The notes beneath the pieces are model-generated. The model saw only the letters and a list, made by a program, of their open reading frames with translations, was not told where the DNA came from and did no database searches. Below are positions 10,710-25,078 of a DNA stretch of 64,000 nt, piece after piece; position 1 is the stretch's first letter; every line of letters starts with the position of its first letter. The DNA is from Sternotherus odoratus (lineage: Eukaryota; Chordata; Testudines; Kinosternidae), in NCBI GenBank assembly GCA_032164245.1, contig JAVMKO010000006.1, positions 104,425,310 to 104,489,309 on the forward strand, in the 5' to 3' direction. Both the position numbers and the translations under genes were made by a program.

Positions 10710-11356
10710 CATCTCCCCTCTTTGCCAGGGTTGAGCATCTGCTCCTGCACCCTTGGGACCGCTCACTGCAAACCCCAGGGGTACCCTGAAAACTGCAAGG
10801 AGCAGTCAGGGGCAGAGAAGCATGTGGCTTGGCCCTAGGAGGAAGAAGGATTTTTGCAGTATCAGGGTACCTCTGGGGTTTGCAGTGAGCAGTCCCAAGG
10901 GCACAGGAGCAGATGCAGGGGTGCAGCACCCTCAGCAAGGGGCTCCGGGAGGGGCACGGGGCCAGAGTGGAGAAGCGGACGTCGGCCAGCAGAGGGCGCT
11001 CCAGGGTGTAAAAGAGCTGATTCCCAAGACGACCAGATGGGGGCACCGCCGGGTGAGGGACGACATCCTTACAAGCAGCAAGTGGTAAAGTTGAGAGTTG
11101 AGCCTAGATATCTTGACTCCTCTAACCCACTACACCCCACACCCCTCCCAGAGCTTTGGACAGAAGCCAGGAGTCGTGAGTCTCAGTCCTGACTGCTATA
11201 ACCCATCACCTCCCCCACCCCCTCCCAGGGCTCCCAAGGCTCTTGGTTTCCAGTCATCCCACTCCCTGCTCTGCTCTACCCACACAGGACCCTGCACACT
11301 CAGTGTGATAGGAGCGGACCTGCGCTCCCAGACACTGCTGCAGAGAGGGCTCTCAC

Positions 11357-11418
11357 CTGTATGTCTTCTTCCCATCTGGGCCCCGGTCAGTCTCAGGGTG
11401 TATTTCTTCCGGAGGATC
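11357..11418 (-). CDS. FIIND copy 1, exon A (pre-ZU5)
   Basis: This 62-bp exon has acceptor TTTAG and donor ACATACAG|GTGAGA. It encodes DPPEEIHPETDRGPDGKKTY plus two bases of an Arg codon completed by exon B. Copy 2 has the homologous 56-bp exon at 48850-48905 (DPPEEI...QETY), differing by exactly two codons. The assignment rests on phase and on conservation between copies; the segment itself has no named domain. Confidence 0.72.
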
Positions 11419-11771
11419 CTAAAGCACAGGAACAGGCATTAACTCGGCCCCACCCACTGCAGGGCTCTTTGCAGAGGGAACCCGGGTAGCTGTGGGAAGG
11501 GCTCAGCTGGCGGCTGTTTCTGTGGCCTGGGACCCTGGCAGGGCCGCCCAGCATGGCCGGCAGGGGGGACTCTATGATCAGCTGGATTCCAGGGCCACAG
11601 TCAGTCATTCCCCGGGGGTGTTTGTTTCCCAGGTAACCGAGATGGCCCAGGTCTGGGCAGTGGCGAAATTGTCAGAGGTTCGGCTGAGCGAGAGGGGATG
11701 AGAGAGAAGGGAAGGGGTGATAGATGGACAGACAGACAGACCAGGATCTGAGGGATCCCACAATCCTCTAC

Positions 11772-11848
11772 CTTTTCTCGGGGACACAAGTCGCATTTGT
11801 CCTGTCCCCAGGGGTCCCTCCTGGGATCCTCACTCGGGCTGGTCTCTC
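11772..11848 (-). CDS. FIIND copy 1, linker exon Z (CxxC)
   Basis: This 77-bp exon has acceptor CTCTGCCGCAG and donor GAAAAG|GTAGAG. It encodes ETSPSEDPRRDPWGQ followed by KCDLCPREK. The CxxC pair is kept in the copy 2 counterpart (50633-50706, KCNRC). It enters in phase 1 and leaves in phase 0, matching exons Y and A. The function is unknown; a structural zinc or disulfide role is possible but not shown. Confidence 0.6.
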
Positions 11849-12317
11849 CTGCGGCAGAGAGAGGGAAAAGGCCCATTCACATCTCACATTCTCACAGCGG
11901 TGACTGAGGAGCCCCCGTCCCCTGTGCAGAGCGATGGGACCTGGGCAACCCCATCGAGAAACTATCCCCGCGGATGTGTCTGTTCTACACGGTAACCCAG
12001 CTCTGTCCCTGCTGCTGTGCGGGGACTGCTGGGCTCACGGCTCTGTGTTGAGGGAGAAGGTGGGGCAGGGTGTGACCGAGGGGTTCACAGAGAGGGGGTC
12101 AGGGCATAAAGGGAAGGAGTGGGGGCAGCAGGGGGAGGGGAGAGCCCTGCGCGATCCTGCAAGCACCAAGGATTAAACTTGATGCAGGTGCTGGGGGCAG
12201 CGGGGTCAGGGTCTGATCAGGGGATGGTCAGAACGACAGGCCAAGGGGGTACTTTGTTTCTTTCTGTTCAGCGAGGCCCATCAGACCACCCCTCTGGTCA
12301 ATATGAACCTCACTCAC

Positions 12318-12368
12318 CGGCAGCCCCAGCCGCAGTGGAGGGCAGGAGAGTCTGTTGGCAGATGATCT
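12318..12368 (-). CDS. FIIND copy 1, linker exon Y
   Basis: This 51-bp exon has acceptor CCTCCCCAG and donor GCTGCCG|GTGAGT. It encodes IICQQTLLPSTAAGAA. Phase 1 on both sides lets it join the PYD exon (17033-17270) upstream and exon Z downstream. Copy 2 has a 57-bp counterpart at 51201-51257 with an altered donor. Confidence 0.55.
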
Positions 12369-13261
12369 CTGGGGAGGGATGAATTATTATCATATTGTCC
12401 TCTTTCACCAGCCCTTTCCATGTCAATTGCTTCCAAGGAATATACAGGCAGCCACCTCTGGGGTGGGACGCAGCAGCTGGCTAACAGCTATACAAATAGG
12501 AGCTTGGGATAAGAAGTGAAATCACAGCATGAAGCAACAGGACTTTGAGGCTACCTGCTTGTATAGCATTGTGATTGTCAAGAAGAAAGAGCAAATAGGG
12601 GCCCAACTGGTCCTGTGAGGACAGGAGCACCTTTGGCTGCAATGGGCCAGTGTGTATGTTAGATGAAGAGGAGCAGAGATATATTGTGTTCTACCCACTT
12701 CCTGCTGCCTTTATACCTTCTGCAGAACTAGAGTCGGATTCAGTCTCTTCACTGGCGAAGCCTGAGAAGAAAAATGGAAACTGACAAAATTCAGAAAATA
12801 CATTCTGCTCAAGAAGTTTTGCCTTTCGCCCACCAGAGGTCGCTGTGGTGCCAGAACAGCTGGCTGACCTGACCTCACAGCTAGCAGCTGGCTGCATTCC
12901 TTACAGCAGCCTGCCAGTGCAGCTAGGTTGGGTAGCAGAGTGGCATCATGGTAGATGTAGTCTGGCCAGCAGGCCCAAACCATAGTATGAATGGGGGGCC
13001 GAGCTACCACTGTGGTAATGTGCTAAAACCAGGAAATGCAGCTTCATATTGAACTGACTCAAAACATTTTGGGTCAGTTCTACAAACCAAAATATATTGA
13101 TCCAGGTGAAACCAAACCAAAATATTTTGTTTAGATTTTCCCAATGGAAAAATCAAAACATATCAGCAAATTCAAAATATTCCCCATGGAAACTTTTTAA
13201 CAGAAAATGAAGTGTCTGCAAAATCATAAATAATCCTGATGGAAAATTTCTAATCGGGTCC
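12369..13261. other. Intron, no feature recognised
   Basis: The first part (12369-12460) is similar to 51258-51340 beside copy 2, so it belongs to the duplicated segment. The rest is AT-rich without coding signal. Confidence 0.5.
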
Positions 13262-15913
<2,652 letters not shown>

Positions 15914-16396
15914 CAGGGCCAGCCTTAGGGGTGGGCAACTGCCCGAGGGTGCTGCGCCATCGTAGGGGGCCACCGTGCTTGGGGGAGCACCCATATTTTT
16001 CCCTGCTTCTTCCCAGCAGAGGAACCTAGAGGGAACGAGTGGTGACACTGATACTGCTCGACCCCCTCTTCCCTGCAACATGCCTCTGCACCCCCCTACA
16101 GGCCCTAGGAACGGAGGAGCAGTGTTGGGGGGCGGGGGAGTGAACAGCAATGCCAGCTGCTCCATGCATTCAGGTCACTTTCCCCACATGAGTGCAGGAG
16201 GAGGCAAGGGGGGCAGGCAGAGGTGCAGGGGTTAGGGGCACAATCGTTGGCAGGGGCAAAGGGGACACAGTGCAGGGGTTAGGAATGAAGGGGACCAGGA
16301 GGCCCACAGGGGCCAGGGACAATGGGGTCGGGGCGTGCCCAGGGGCACCAAAATACAAGTTTGCCCAGAGCACCATTTCCCCGAAGGCCGTCCCTG
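15914..16396. mobile_element. hAT-type non-autonomous DNA transposon
   Basis: Inverted ends CAGGGCCAGCCTTAGG and CGAAGGCCGTCCCTG are flanked by TTTCTGCT and CTTCTGCT, an 8-bp duplication with one mismatch. The interior is GC-rich and has no transposase. Confidence 0.75.
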
Positions 16397-17032
16397 CTTC
16401 TGCTCGGCCACGGGGCTGAATCCAGGCTCTGGATAGCTGAGCAGGGAGCGGTGGAAGAAGGGGGCTGGGTCCCTGACTGGGGTTAGAGAGTCAGTCAGTG
16501 CTGGGGTCCTTGTCCCGCTGCACCATGCCCTGGATCGGTCCCTGCTGGTGGACTTTTACCCCCCCAAAATCAGTCAGTCCGAGCAAATCGCCGGGGGGTG
16601 CGGGGAACAGAGAAAACAGGCTGCGGGCCAGCTGGGAGATCCGGCAGAAACGAAAGTGAAAGCTGGAGCAATGATGGGAAAACGTGGCTGAATACCTCTG
16701 GGCCTGCTCCCCACTGATCTCGATGGGAGATTTCCTCCTCAGTCCTTGCTCAGGCAACAGCAGGGGGTGTGGTGTGGTGTGTGTGTGTCAGGATTTAGCC
16801 CAATGAGAACAGAAACTGCCCAGCTCATGACATTTGTTATCACAGTGAGTTGCTTTCTATAGCCTGGCTCCATCCTGCAAACTCCCTGCACGTCCCATGA
16901 GAGGAGAAAAGGCCTGACTCTAGCTAGGATCAGCTACCAGTCCTGGGGGGGGGGGGGGGGGGGTGTGTGCAGGGCAGGGCACCCAACCAGGCCCCCTTTG
17001 GGGTTGATCCCTCCCTGGGTTTTGTCCCTTAC

Positions 17033-17270
17033 CAGCGCCTGGTCTCCTGATGTCTCTCAGCAGCCTCTCGGTCACCTTCTTCCCATAGCGCTTCCCATAG
17101 TATCTGATCACCAGGTCCCCGAGATCAATGGAGTCCGCAGGGACCAGCTTGCCCCGGGGGATGTGTTCATAGCCCCTCTTCAGAGGAGTTTCTTTCAATC
17201 GATTTTTGAATCTTGTCAACTCCCACTCCTCCAGGCTGTCCAGACACAAAACTTGCCCTCCCCTCCCCAT
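17033..17270 (-). CDS. FIIND copy 1, first coding exon: pyrin domain
   Basis: The exon starts at an ATG in a strong context (GCGGCATGG) and ends at donor GCGCTG|GTAAGG, giving 79 codons and a phase-1 end. The protein starts MGRGGQVLCLDSLEEWELTR and continues with GYEHIPRGKL and VTERLLRDIRR, the six-helix pyrin (DAPIN) fold; ASC also begins MGR. Pyrin domains make homotypic contacts with ASC-type adaptors in the cytosol to seed inflammasomes. The phase-1 end fits exon Y of copy 1, and equally fits the zinc-finger exon lying between them. The upstream promoter was not identified. Confidence 0.82.
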
Positions 17271-17743
17271 GCCGCTTCCTCTGACCACAGCTGGCCAAGC
17301 CAAACTGGACTGGAGCAGCGGAGAGAGAAAACTGGCTGAGTGCACAGCAGGAAATGATTTCTCTAGAGAGCCAGAGGGGAGGACACTTACCACACCCTGC
17401 CCCTGGCACTGTCCCATTACAACTGGGCGTGATCGTGCAGCATGTTTGTTTAAGCTTCTCCTGTTTGCATGAGCTGGCCCCTTCAGGTCAGGTGCAATGA
17501 CTTTGTAGGCAGGATTTCTCCACCTTTTTCTCTCTCTACCCTCCTCCACCCTCCAACATGCTATAAAAACTCCACCGCCACTGTGATGATTTCCCCACAT
17601 ATTTAAGTCAGGGCCACATTAGGGAGGAGCAAGCAGGGCAATTGCCTGGGGCCCCTACACTACAGGGGCCCAGTGAAACTAAATTACTCAAGCTTTGGCT
17701 CTGGATGATGGGGCTTCAGCTTTCTGCCCTAGGCCTCAGTGAG

Positions 17744-18537
17744 GGCTTGGCTACGCTGGCACCTTATACCACAATAAAGCCTCCCAGAGCGCTGTACCTT
17801 ACTCCCCGTCCACACTGGCGAGGCACGTAGAGCGCTCTGACTCCCTGGCTGGAGCGCTCCTGGTACTCCCCCTCCCCGAGAGGATTAACAGCTGTTGCAT
17901 ATTGGGTGAAATGCTGCAACTCCAATGTACATGGGAAGTAATGTTACTGCACTTTGAGTGACCTCCGGAAACTGCCCCGTAATCCCTTTAACTGAAGTGG
18001 CCTCTCTTGTCTTTGTTGTGAACGCGGGACACAGAAGTGCCCTTTCAAAGCTCCGTTTGGGAGTGCGGGCTGCTTATCTGGTCTGAGGAAAAAACAAACA
18101 CTAATGTTTGCGGTGAGCGAGAGAGAGGAAGGAGGCTCCCTTTTGGAGTGCGGGCTGCTTATCTGGTCTGAGAAAAAAACCAAACAGCTAATGAGTGAGT
18201 GAGAGAGAGGCAGGGGATGGAGGGAGGGTCTGTACTTACAAGACAGTGTGCTGACAGACTCTCGGCACTCCAAAAAAAACCCTCTCTTTCCCCCCACACT
18301 TCCTGTCACACTCCACCCCAACCCCCATTTGAAAGGCATGTTGCAGCCACTTGAATGCTGGGATAGCTGCCCATAACGCACTGCTTCCAATGCAGCTGCA
18401 AGTGCTGCAAATGTGGCCACGCCAATGCGCTTGTAGCTCTCAGTGTGGACAGACTGGAGCGCTTTCCCTAGTGCATTCTCCGAAGGCTGGTTTAACTCAA
18501 AGCGCTCTACAGCTGCAAGTGTAGTCAAGCCCTGAGT
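17744..18537. mobile_element. hAT-like non-autonomous element
   Basis: The ends AGGGCTTGGCTACGCTGGC and GCAAGTGTAGTCAAGCCCT are inverted relatives of each other. The interior carries 'GAGCGCT' motifs near both ends and a roughly 105-bp tandem duplication (about 18020-18215). No target duplication was confirmed. Confidence 0.6.
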
Positions 18538-19054
18538 TTGTCAGCCCTGCTTGGCAGACCCCCCTGAAACCTGCTCAGGGCCCACCAGGGGGCCTCAGAC
18601 CACTGGCTGAGAACTGATGCACTAAGGCAGGGGTTCCCGACCATCACAGCCCAAAGATGGGCCACGACACAGTCTGGGGTGGTCTGCCAGTGCAACTACA
18701 TTCTCCAGTCAAGCTCGTAGTAAAGCTCTTACTCCACGTGACTTGTGTCATCTAAGTAAAATTTATGTGAATGTGATGTTTTGAGCTATATACGTTGGAC
18801 ACAGTATAGAAAAAACTTTTATTTATATTTGTTTATATAAACTAAGCTGCAATATGTCATATTTAATTTTCACGAGTACAATGGTGCTTTGGTGCATTTT
18901 ACTGCAACGTATGCATGGAGTCCACCATTTATAACTGTAGAAAACAGCAAGCAGTATTTCAATCTGACATGGAAGATTTCTTTTTCAAAAACGAGAAGGA
19001 TACGCTGATGGAGAAGATAATGAAAGTCCTGGACCATGTACAGCTACATCAAAT
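18538..19054. other. Repeat-derived stretch, no gene
   Basis: Near 18625-18700 the text resembles an end of a hAT family element. The rest is AT-rich and unassigned. Confidence 0.4.
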
Positions 19055-20830
19055 GAATCATAGAAGATTAGAATTGGAAAAGACCTCAGGAGGTCATCTA
19101 ACCCTCCATCATCCAACCCCCTGCTCAAAAGAGGACCAACCCCAACTAAACCATCCAATCAGGGCTTTCTCAAGCTGGGTCTTAAAAACCCCTAAGGATG
19201 GAGATTCCACCACCTCCCTAGGGAACCCATTCCAGTGCTTCACCACCCTCCTAGGGAAATAATGTTTCCTAATATCCAACCTAGACCTTCCCAACTGCAA
19301 CGTGAGACCATTGCTCCTTGGTCTGTCATCTGCTACCACTGAGAACAGCCGAGCTCCATTCTCTCTGGAACCCCCCGTCAGGTAGTTGAAGGCTGCTATC
19401 AAATCCCCCCTCACTCTTCTCTTCTGCAGATTAAATAAGCCCAGTTTCCTCAGCCTCTACTCATAAGTCATCTGCCACAGCCCCCGATCATTTTTGTTTC
19501 CTCTGCTGAACTCTCTCCAATTTTTCCACATCCTTTCTGTAGTGGGGGGCCAAAACTGGATACAATACTCCTGAAGTGGCCTCATTAGTGCCGAATAGAG
19601 GGGAGTAATTGTGACGGTGCTGTTCCTGGTGGGATCCAACTGTGAGTGTCAGATCAGGACTGATTGCTTCCAAAGGAGCAACTACAGCCCAAAGCTGGGG
19701 GTTTTCCACACTAAGGCAAACCAAACCAGCTAAACAGAAAAGACTTTGGTCTCACCCCACTGGCTAACCACAAGTCACACAAGCAATCCCCTTAAGACAC
19801 TCCAGATTCCCAGTATCACCACCAGCAGCCACCTGTCCTGGGGATCAATGGTTATGAAAACCAATCCCCCAAATAAAGAAAACAGTTCTCCCCAATTCCA
19901 AAGAATCAGGCCCCAGACCCAGGTCAATATACAAATCAGATCTTCCCACAAATCACGCTGTTGCCAATCCTTTAGAATCTAAAATCTAAAGGTTTATTAT
20001 ACAAGGAAAAAGGTATAGGTGAGGGTTAAGAATGGTTAAAAGAAATCAATTACATGCAGTAATGGCACATCTCTTGGTTTAGGCTTGCAGCAAAGGTAGA
20101 ATAAACTGCAGGTTTCAATCAAAGTCTTTGGAAAGCATCTCCAGCAGATGCTCTGGACACCTTTGTCCAGAGTTCCCTGAGAAGCAAAGTTCCATCCAAA
20201 GCTGGAAACAAGGCAGGCTGAAGACTGGAGGTAAAAGACCAAAATGGAGTGGCTGTAGCAGCTTCATTTATAGTTTTTTTCCCAGGTGCAAACACCTCTT
20301 TCTTCCTGCTGAGAAAAGTCCAGCCCCATGGAGTCCTGGAGTCACATGGGCAGATCACATGTCCATGCATGACTCATCATTTGCAGGCAGAAGCCATTAT
20401 GCCCAGGCTTTCTCTCGTAGACTTTTTGTCTGGATTGGAGCATTTCAAGCTCCCAGAGTCCATTGTGTTGCTGATAGTCCCTTAATGGGCCATCAGGCAG
20501 CCCAAGCCAAGCTGACGCCCAGTATTCAGGAATCTTCTTCCCCAGCAGAGCACAATATTTGTAAAGACAGACAGTCTAGAGCCAATATTATAGCTCTAAC
20601 TACAAAATTGATACACACATATCACTGGCATATTCATAATCAGCCATTCATAACCTGGTTGTAGGCACCCATCATGACCCCCTGTACATAAGATTTGGTG
20701 CCACTATAGGACCCTGGTTGCAGCAATGATTTATAGGGTCCCAAATTATTTCAGACACGTGACAGTAATCGCTTCCCTCGATCTGCTGGCAGTGCTCCAA
20801 CTAATGCAGCCAAATATACCAGTGAGCCAA
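19055..20830 (-). mobile_element. CR1 LINE fragment, split by an LTR
   Basis: 19055-19609 is antisense CR1 from its 3' end inward. The same element resumes at 20770 with 'CCTCGATCTGCTGGCAGTGC'. The gap is the LTR at 19610-20764. The antisense frame is open in part (about 100 codons) but is retrotransposon sequence. Confidence 0.85.
19610..20764 (-). mobile_element. Solo LTR inserted in CR1
   Basis: The insert starts TGTGACGGTGCTG, ends CACGTGACA and is flanked by a perfect 5-bp duplication GTAAT (19605-19609 and 20765-20769). At 1155 bp it fits a large ERV LTR. The orientation is inferred from TATAATAAAC-like text on the minus strand near 19990 and is uncertain. Confidence 0.75.
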
Positions 20831-20839
20831 CCAAATATA

Positions 20840-21230
20840 TATATGATACATTCTTGAAGTTTCGATTCTCCTTTCCTGGACAGAATGAGCTCCTGTTGCC
20901 TCAGTTCTTTTATATTTTTACAAGTGTAAAAACCCATATACACGGGCCAAAGTGCTTTCTCCGGGCCGTCTCTACAGCTCGCGGCGGTCACCTCCCCTCC
21001 AAATCCTCCCTTGAGCATGCTGCCACTGCTCCACTTCTCCTGCCTCCCAGGCTTGTGGCGCCCAGCATGCTGTTTATCCGGGCCGTGTCTACAGCCCGTG
21101 GCGGCGCACCTGCGGCGGCCATTTTGTGCCGCCGAACTACAACACCCAGCATGCTGTTTGTCCGGGCCGTCTCTAATGTGCATGACGGCTTCGGACAAAC
21201 ATCCTCTGGCCTTTTATTATATAGGATTTA
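20840..21230. repeat. GC-rich degenerate tandem repeat
   Basis: Three copies of a roughly 95-110-bp unit contain 'CCGGGCCGTCTCTACAGC' and 'CAGCATGCTGTTT' blocks. AT-rich arms (ATATATATGATAC and TTATTATATAGG) bracket it. The parent element was not identified. Confidence 0.55.
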
Positions 21231-22034
21231 CAATATTTGATTCTTTTCTAATTAGTCGAGTGTCAGACTGGGTCTTTACTTCCACAAGACAGAAATTCAG
21301 ATTTTACACCCCCCAAAAATTGAAAATACAATATAGTGTTCAAAGTTGGATAACTATTTTGGTTTAAAATCAACAAATAGTAACACAGTGTGTGTGTGTG
21401 TGTGTGTTTAATAATCTTGTTAACTGGATTGTGTTGCTTATTGTTCAGTTTTACCCAGAATTGTGTGTTCCTTGTTTGAAGGTCACATTTTGCTGTCAAC
21501 ATGTTTTCACAGTGTAGTTTTGCTAAAACGGTGTGGTTTCAAAGATCCGGAAGCATTTCTTTGAGTGCATGTTGCTAGGGATTTCTGTCATTACGATTGT
21601 TTACGTTAAAAGGAAATAGAAACATGTACATTGTCTATCGACAGTGTCAGAGTTTCTATGTGTTTAATAATTAAAATGAATAATTTTCCTCAAGAAATGT
21701 TAATAGTGGGCTGCAGTGCCTGTTTTAGCTGCACAGGCGGGCCTCAGGGAACTCCTGCTCTGCGCTGCATTTAGAAACTGCCTTCCAGCCCAGGGGGACA
21801 GACTCAAGGTAGCTTTGCTCAAGCTAGTGCACTGGAAATAACCGTGTGGATATTGCATCATGGGCAATGGCACAAGCTAGCCAATCAAATATAGACCCAG
21901 GGGCTTTTGGGGGCGGGGGTGTTGGTGTGATGTTGCATTCCATATGCTTTATGGAAATAGGCTTATGAATATGACATAACTGGAATACGTTTTACACTAA
22001 TACCCCTTCTATGGTGTCCTTTGAAAGCTTGTCA
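21231..22034. other. AT-rich stretch, no feature recognised
   Basis: Contains a short (TG)n near 21388-21407. No coding or repeat family is recognised. Confidence 0.5.
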
Positions 22035-22950
22035 AGAATCAGAGAGGTAGCCGTGTTGGTCTGGAATAGCAGAGGTAACAAAGTCCTGTGGCACCTTGAA
22101 GACTTAGTTTTGAAGCATAAGCTTTCGTGGGCTAATACCCACTTCGTCGGATGCAAGCAGTGGAAGTGGCCAGAGGCAGGTATAGAAAAGTAGGCAAGAA
22201 CCAGGTGGGAGGTAACAAGGTTAGTCCAATTAGGCTGAACCAGCTTGTTATCTCCAATCGGGGAGGGTGGGTTATTCTTCTAGCAGTTGAATGGGGGGGT
22301 GAACATGGAGAGAGGAGAAGCTATGTTTGTAATTAGCAAGCCATTGTAGGTCTTTGTTCAATCCTAAATTGTTTGTGTTAAATTTGCAAATGAATTGTAG
22401 CTCTGCAGTTTCACTTTGCAGTCTGGACTTGAAGTTTTTTTGCTGCAGTATGGTGAATTTTAAATCTGTAATTGTGTGTCCAGGCAGGTTGAAGTGTTCT
22501 CCTACAGGTTTTTGTATATTGCCATTCCTGATATCTGATTTGTGTGCATTTATCCTTTTTCGTAGGGACTGTCCAGTTTGGCCGATGTACATAGCAGAGG
22601 GACACTGGTGGCATATAATGGCATATATGACATTGGTTGATGTGCAGGTGAATGAACCAGTGATGGTATGCTTGATCTGGTTAGGTCCTGTGTTGCTGGT
22701 GTAGATATGTGGGCAGAGTTGGCATCGAGGTTTGTTGCATGGATTGGTTCCTGAGTTGGAGTTATTGTGGTGCAGTGTGCTGTTGCTGGTGAGAATCTGT
22801 TTAAGGTTGGCAGGTTGTCTGTGTGCCAGGACTGCCCTTCCTCCCAAGGCCTGTGAAAGTGAGGGATTATTGTCCAGGATGGGTTGTAGGTCACTGATGA
22901 TGCGTTGCAGAGGTTTTAACTGAGGACTGTAGGTGATGGCTTTGAAAGCT
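22035..22950 (-). mobile_element. Penelope-like element, GIY-YIG endonuclease end
   Basis: The minus-strand frame 22272-22847 encodes the C-terminal endonuclease of a Penelope-like retroelement. NVIYAIICHQCPSAMYIGQT carries the GIY-YIG core (IYA...YIG), followed by RKRINAHKSDI and VGEHFNLPGHT. Upstream residues include a Cys-rich CNKPRCQLCPHI. Below the ORF (22035-22170) the element tail contains a hammerhead-like segment with a CCCAC/GTGGG stem and a GAAA block. There is no RT domain, so the copy is 5'-truncated. It is flanked by MITE-like DNA. Confidence 0.85.
22110..22160 (-). ncRNA. Relict hammerhead-ribozyme motif in the Penelope-like tail
   Basis: On the minus strand: CCGACGA, a GTGGG/CCCAC stem II with loop TATTAG, GAAA, and a two-pair stem III GC-TTAT-GC. 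Hammerhead ribozymes with tiny stem III are established in Penelope-like elements. The core reads CCGACGA instead of CUGANGA, so this copy is probably inactive. Confidence 0.5.
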
Positions 22951-22954
22951 TGTA

Positions 22955-23640
22955 ATCTACCAAGGGTTTGTTTTCACTACTCACCGAATTGGAGGGTGAT
23001 GATCGATCTATCAGGAATCGATTTATTGCATCTACTGTAGACACGATAAATCGATCCCCGAGCACACTCCCCATTGACTCCGGAACTCCACCTCCTCGAG
23101 AGGTGAAAGTGGAGTCGACGGGAGAGTGGCAGCAGTCGATTCGCTGCCATGTGGACAGCCAGGTTAGTCCCCCTAAGATACACTGACTTCAGAGACGCTA
23201 TTCGTGTAGCTGAAGTTGCATATCTTAGGTCGACCCCCCTCTCCCCACAAGTGTGGCCCAGGCCTCTAAGTGTGTTCACTCTATTTGTTTGCATGTATTA
23301 CTTCTATGTCTGGAGTTAGGAGAATAAGCTATAAACTTGTATTAGTTATGTAAACATATTAAGGGTTGGTCTATACTGGTCGGGGGTGGACCTAAGAATA
23401 GTGTAGCTGAAGTCAAAGTATCTTAGGTTGACTTATCTGGGCATCCTCATGGCGGAAAGTCGACCACTGCTGCTTCCCCATCAACTCCGCTTCCTCCTCT
23501 TGTGGAGATGGAGTTCCGGATCAATGGGGAACACGTTCGGGGATCGATTTATCACATCTAGATGAGACATGAAAAACTGATCCCTGATACATCGAACACT
23601 ACCCGCCGATGCGGCAGGTAGTATAGATGTACCCTAACTG
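22955..23640. mobile_element. Pair of related MITE-like sequences
   Basis: 22975-23270 and 23356-23640 share blocks such as 'GATCGATTTAT', 'GTAGCTGAAGT' and 'ATCTTAGGT' in mixed orientation, with TACACT/AGTGTAG-type ends. They resemble non-autonomous hAT derivatives, but the borders are not resolved. Confidence 0.45.
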
Positions 23641-24323
23641 GAAACCATTAAGGGTGCTTCAGAATCAATGAACTGTGAATTAGTTTATTTACCTGCAAGC
23701 CTTTCTGTGTACATGTGGGTTACCCCGCTGATAAATCTGCAACTTTGTTTTGTGTCTAACACAACTCTATACTCTCTCTCTCATACCAGATGAACTGCTA
23801 TAAAAATATATAAGAACTGGAGGAGATGACGCACCTCGGATCATAGTGGCCTGCCCAGGAATGTCTCTTTGGAACACCAGATGGAGCTCTCAGGATACCA
23901 GAGACAAAACACCAATGACATCACAAAGTGGATTATAAATGGAAGTTTCACATATTGGCAATTTGGAATCTTTCAATAACCCCCAGCCCTGTTTGGCTAT
24001 GGTGTGGTATTCATGGACTCCCTGCACTTGTGACCGGACTGAACCCCGACTGACTAGCTGAACTTCTGAAAGAAGTGGACTCTGGTATAGTATGTTTGGG
24101 GTGTGAAGTGAATGAGGTTCATTTTATAAGTAATAAAGAATAGTCAGAGTATTACATACCAACACCGTGTCCAGTATCAGCCTGCTCCCCTTTCTCCTAG
24201 AGAGGCCCTGGCTGAGGGCCTAACAACAAATATCTGTGTATGGGGTATCTCGTGTCTGTGTGTAGTGTGTTTGTCAGTGTGTGTGCATGGGTGTCTGCAG
24301 AGTAAGTGCATGTGTGTGAGTCC
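23641..24323. other. No feature recognised
   Basis: Includes a TG-rich stretch at 24233-24320. No coding signal. Confidence 0.5.
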
Positions 24324-25078
24324 TGTCAGGCTTCCTTCCCCCTCTGAACTCTGGAAACTCCTGGAAACATGAAAACCCCCTAAGCTTATTTTTACCAGCT
24401 TAGGGTAAAACTTCCCCAAGGCACAAATCCCTTTTGTCCTTGGACAGTACTGCTGCCATTACCAAGTGATTTAAACAAACCTTCAGGGAGGGCCACTTGG
24501 AGCCCTATCTTCCCCAAAATATCCCTCCAAAACCTACACCCATTTCCTGGGAAGGCTTGAGAATAATATCCTCACCAACTGGTACAGGTGAGCACAGATC
24601 CAAACCCCTGGATTTAAAGAAGAATTTTATTTAAAGAAAAGGTAAAAGAATCACCTCTGTAAAATCAGGATGGAAGATAACTTTACAGAGTAACAAAAGA
24701 TTCATAAACACAGAGGAACCCCTTCTAGGCTTAGTTTAAAAGTTACAAAAAACAGGACTAAACCTCCCTCTAGCAAACGGAAAATTCACAAGTTAAAACA
24801 AAAGATAAGCTAACACGCTTTGCCTGGCTTTTACTTACTATTTTTGTAAAGTGAGAGACTTGTTCAGGATGCTTTGGAGGAAATGGATTTCTGTCTGGTC
24901 TCTCTCAGTCCCAAGAGCGAACACACACACACAAACAAAGACTCTCCCCCACAGATTTGAAAGTATCTTCTTTCCCCATTGGTTCTTTTGGTCAGGTGCC
25001 AACCAGTTTATTTAAGCTTCTTAACCCCTTACAGGTAAGGGGGAATTCTAGGCTACCCTTAGCTGTATGGTTATGACA
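24324..25078 (-). mobile_element. Solo LTR, same family as 13262-14130
   Basis: Reads antisense to the LTR at 13262-14130: TGTCAGGCTTCC at the left end and GGTTATGACA at the right. It is flanked by GTCC on both sides (24320-24323 and 25079-25082), a possible 4-bp duplication. Confidence 0.75.

Noticed and set aside
17551..17575. TATAAAA at about 17561 as promoter of FIIND copy 1
   Set aside because: The motif is on the plus strand, whereas the PYD exon is on the minus strand.
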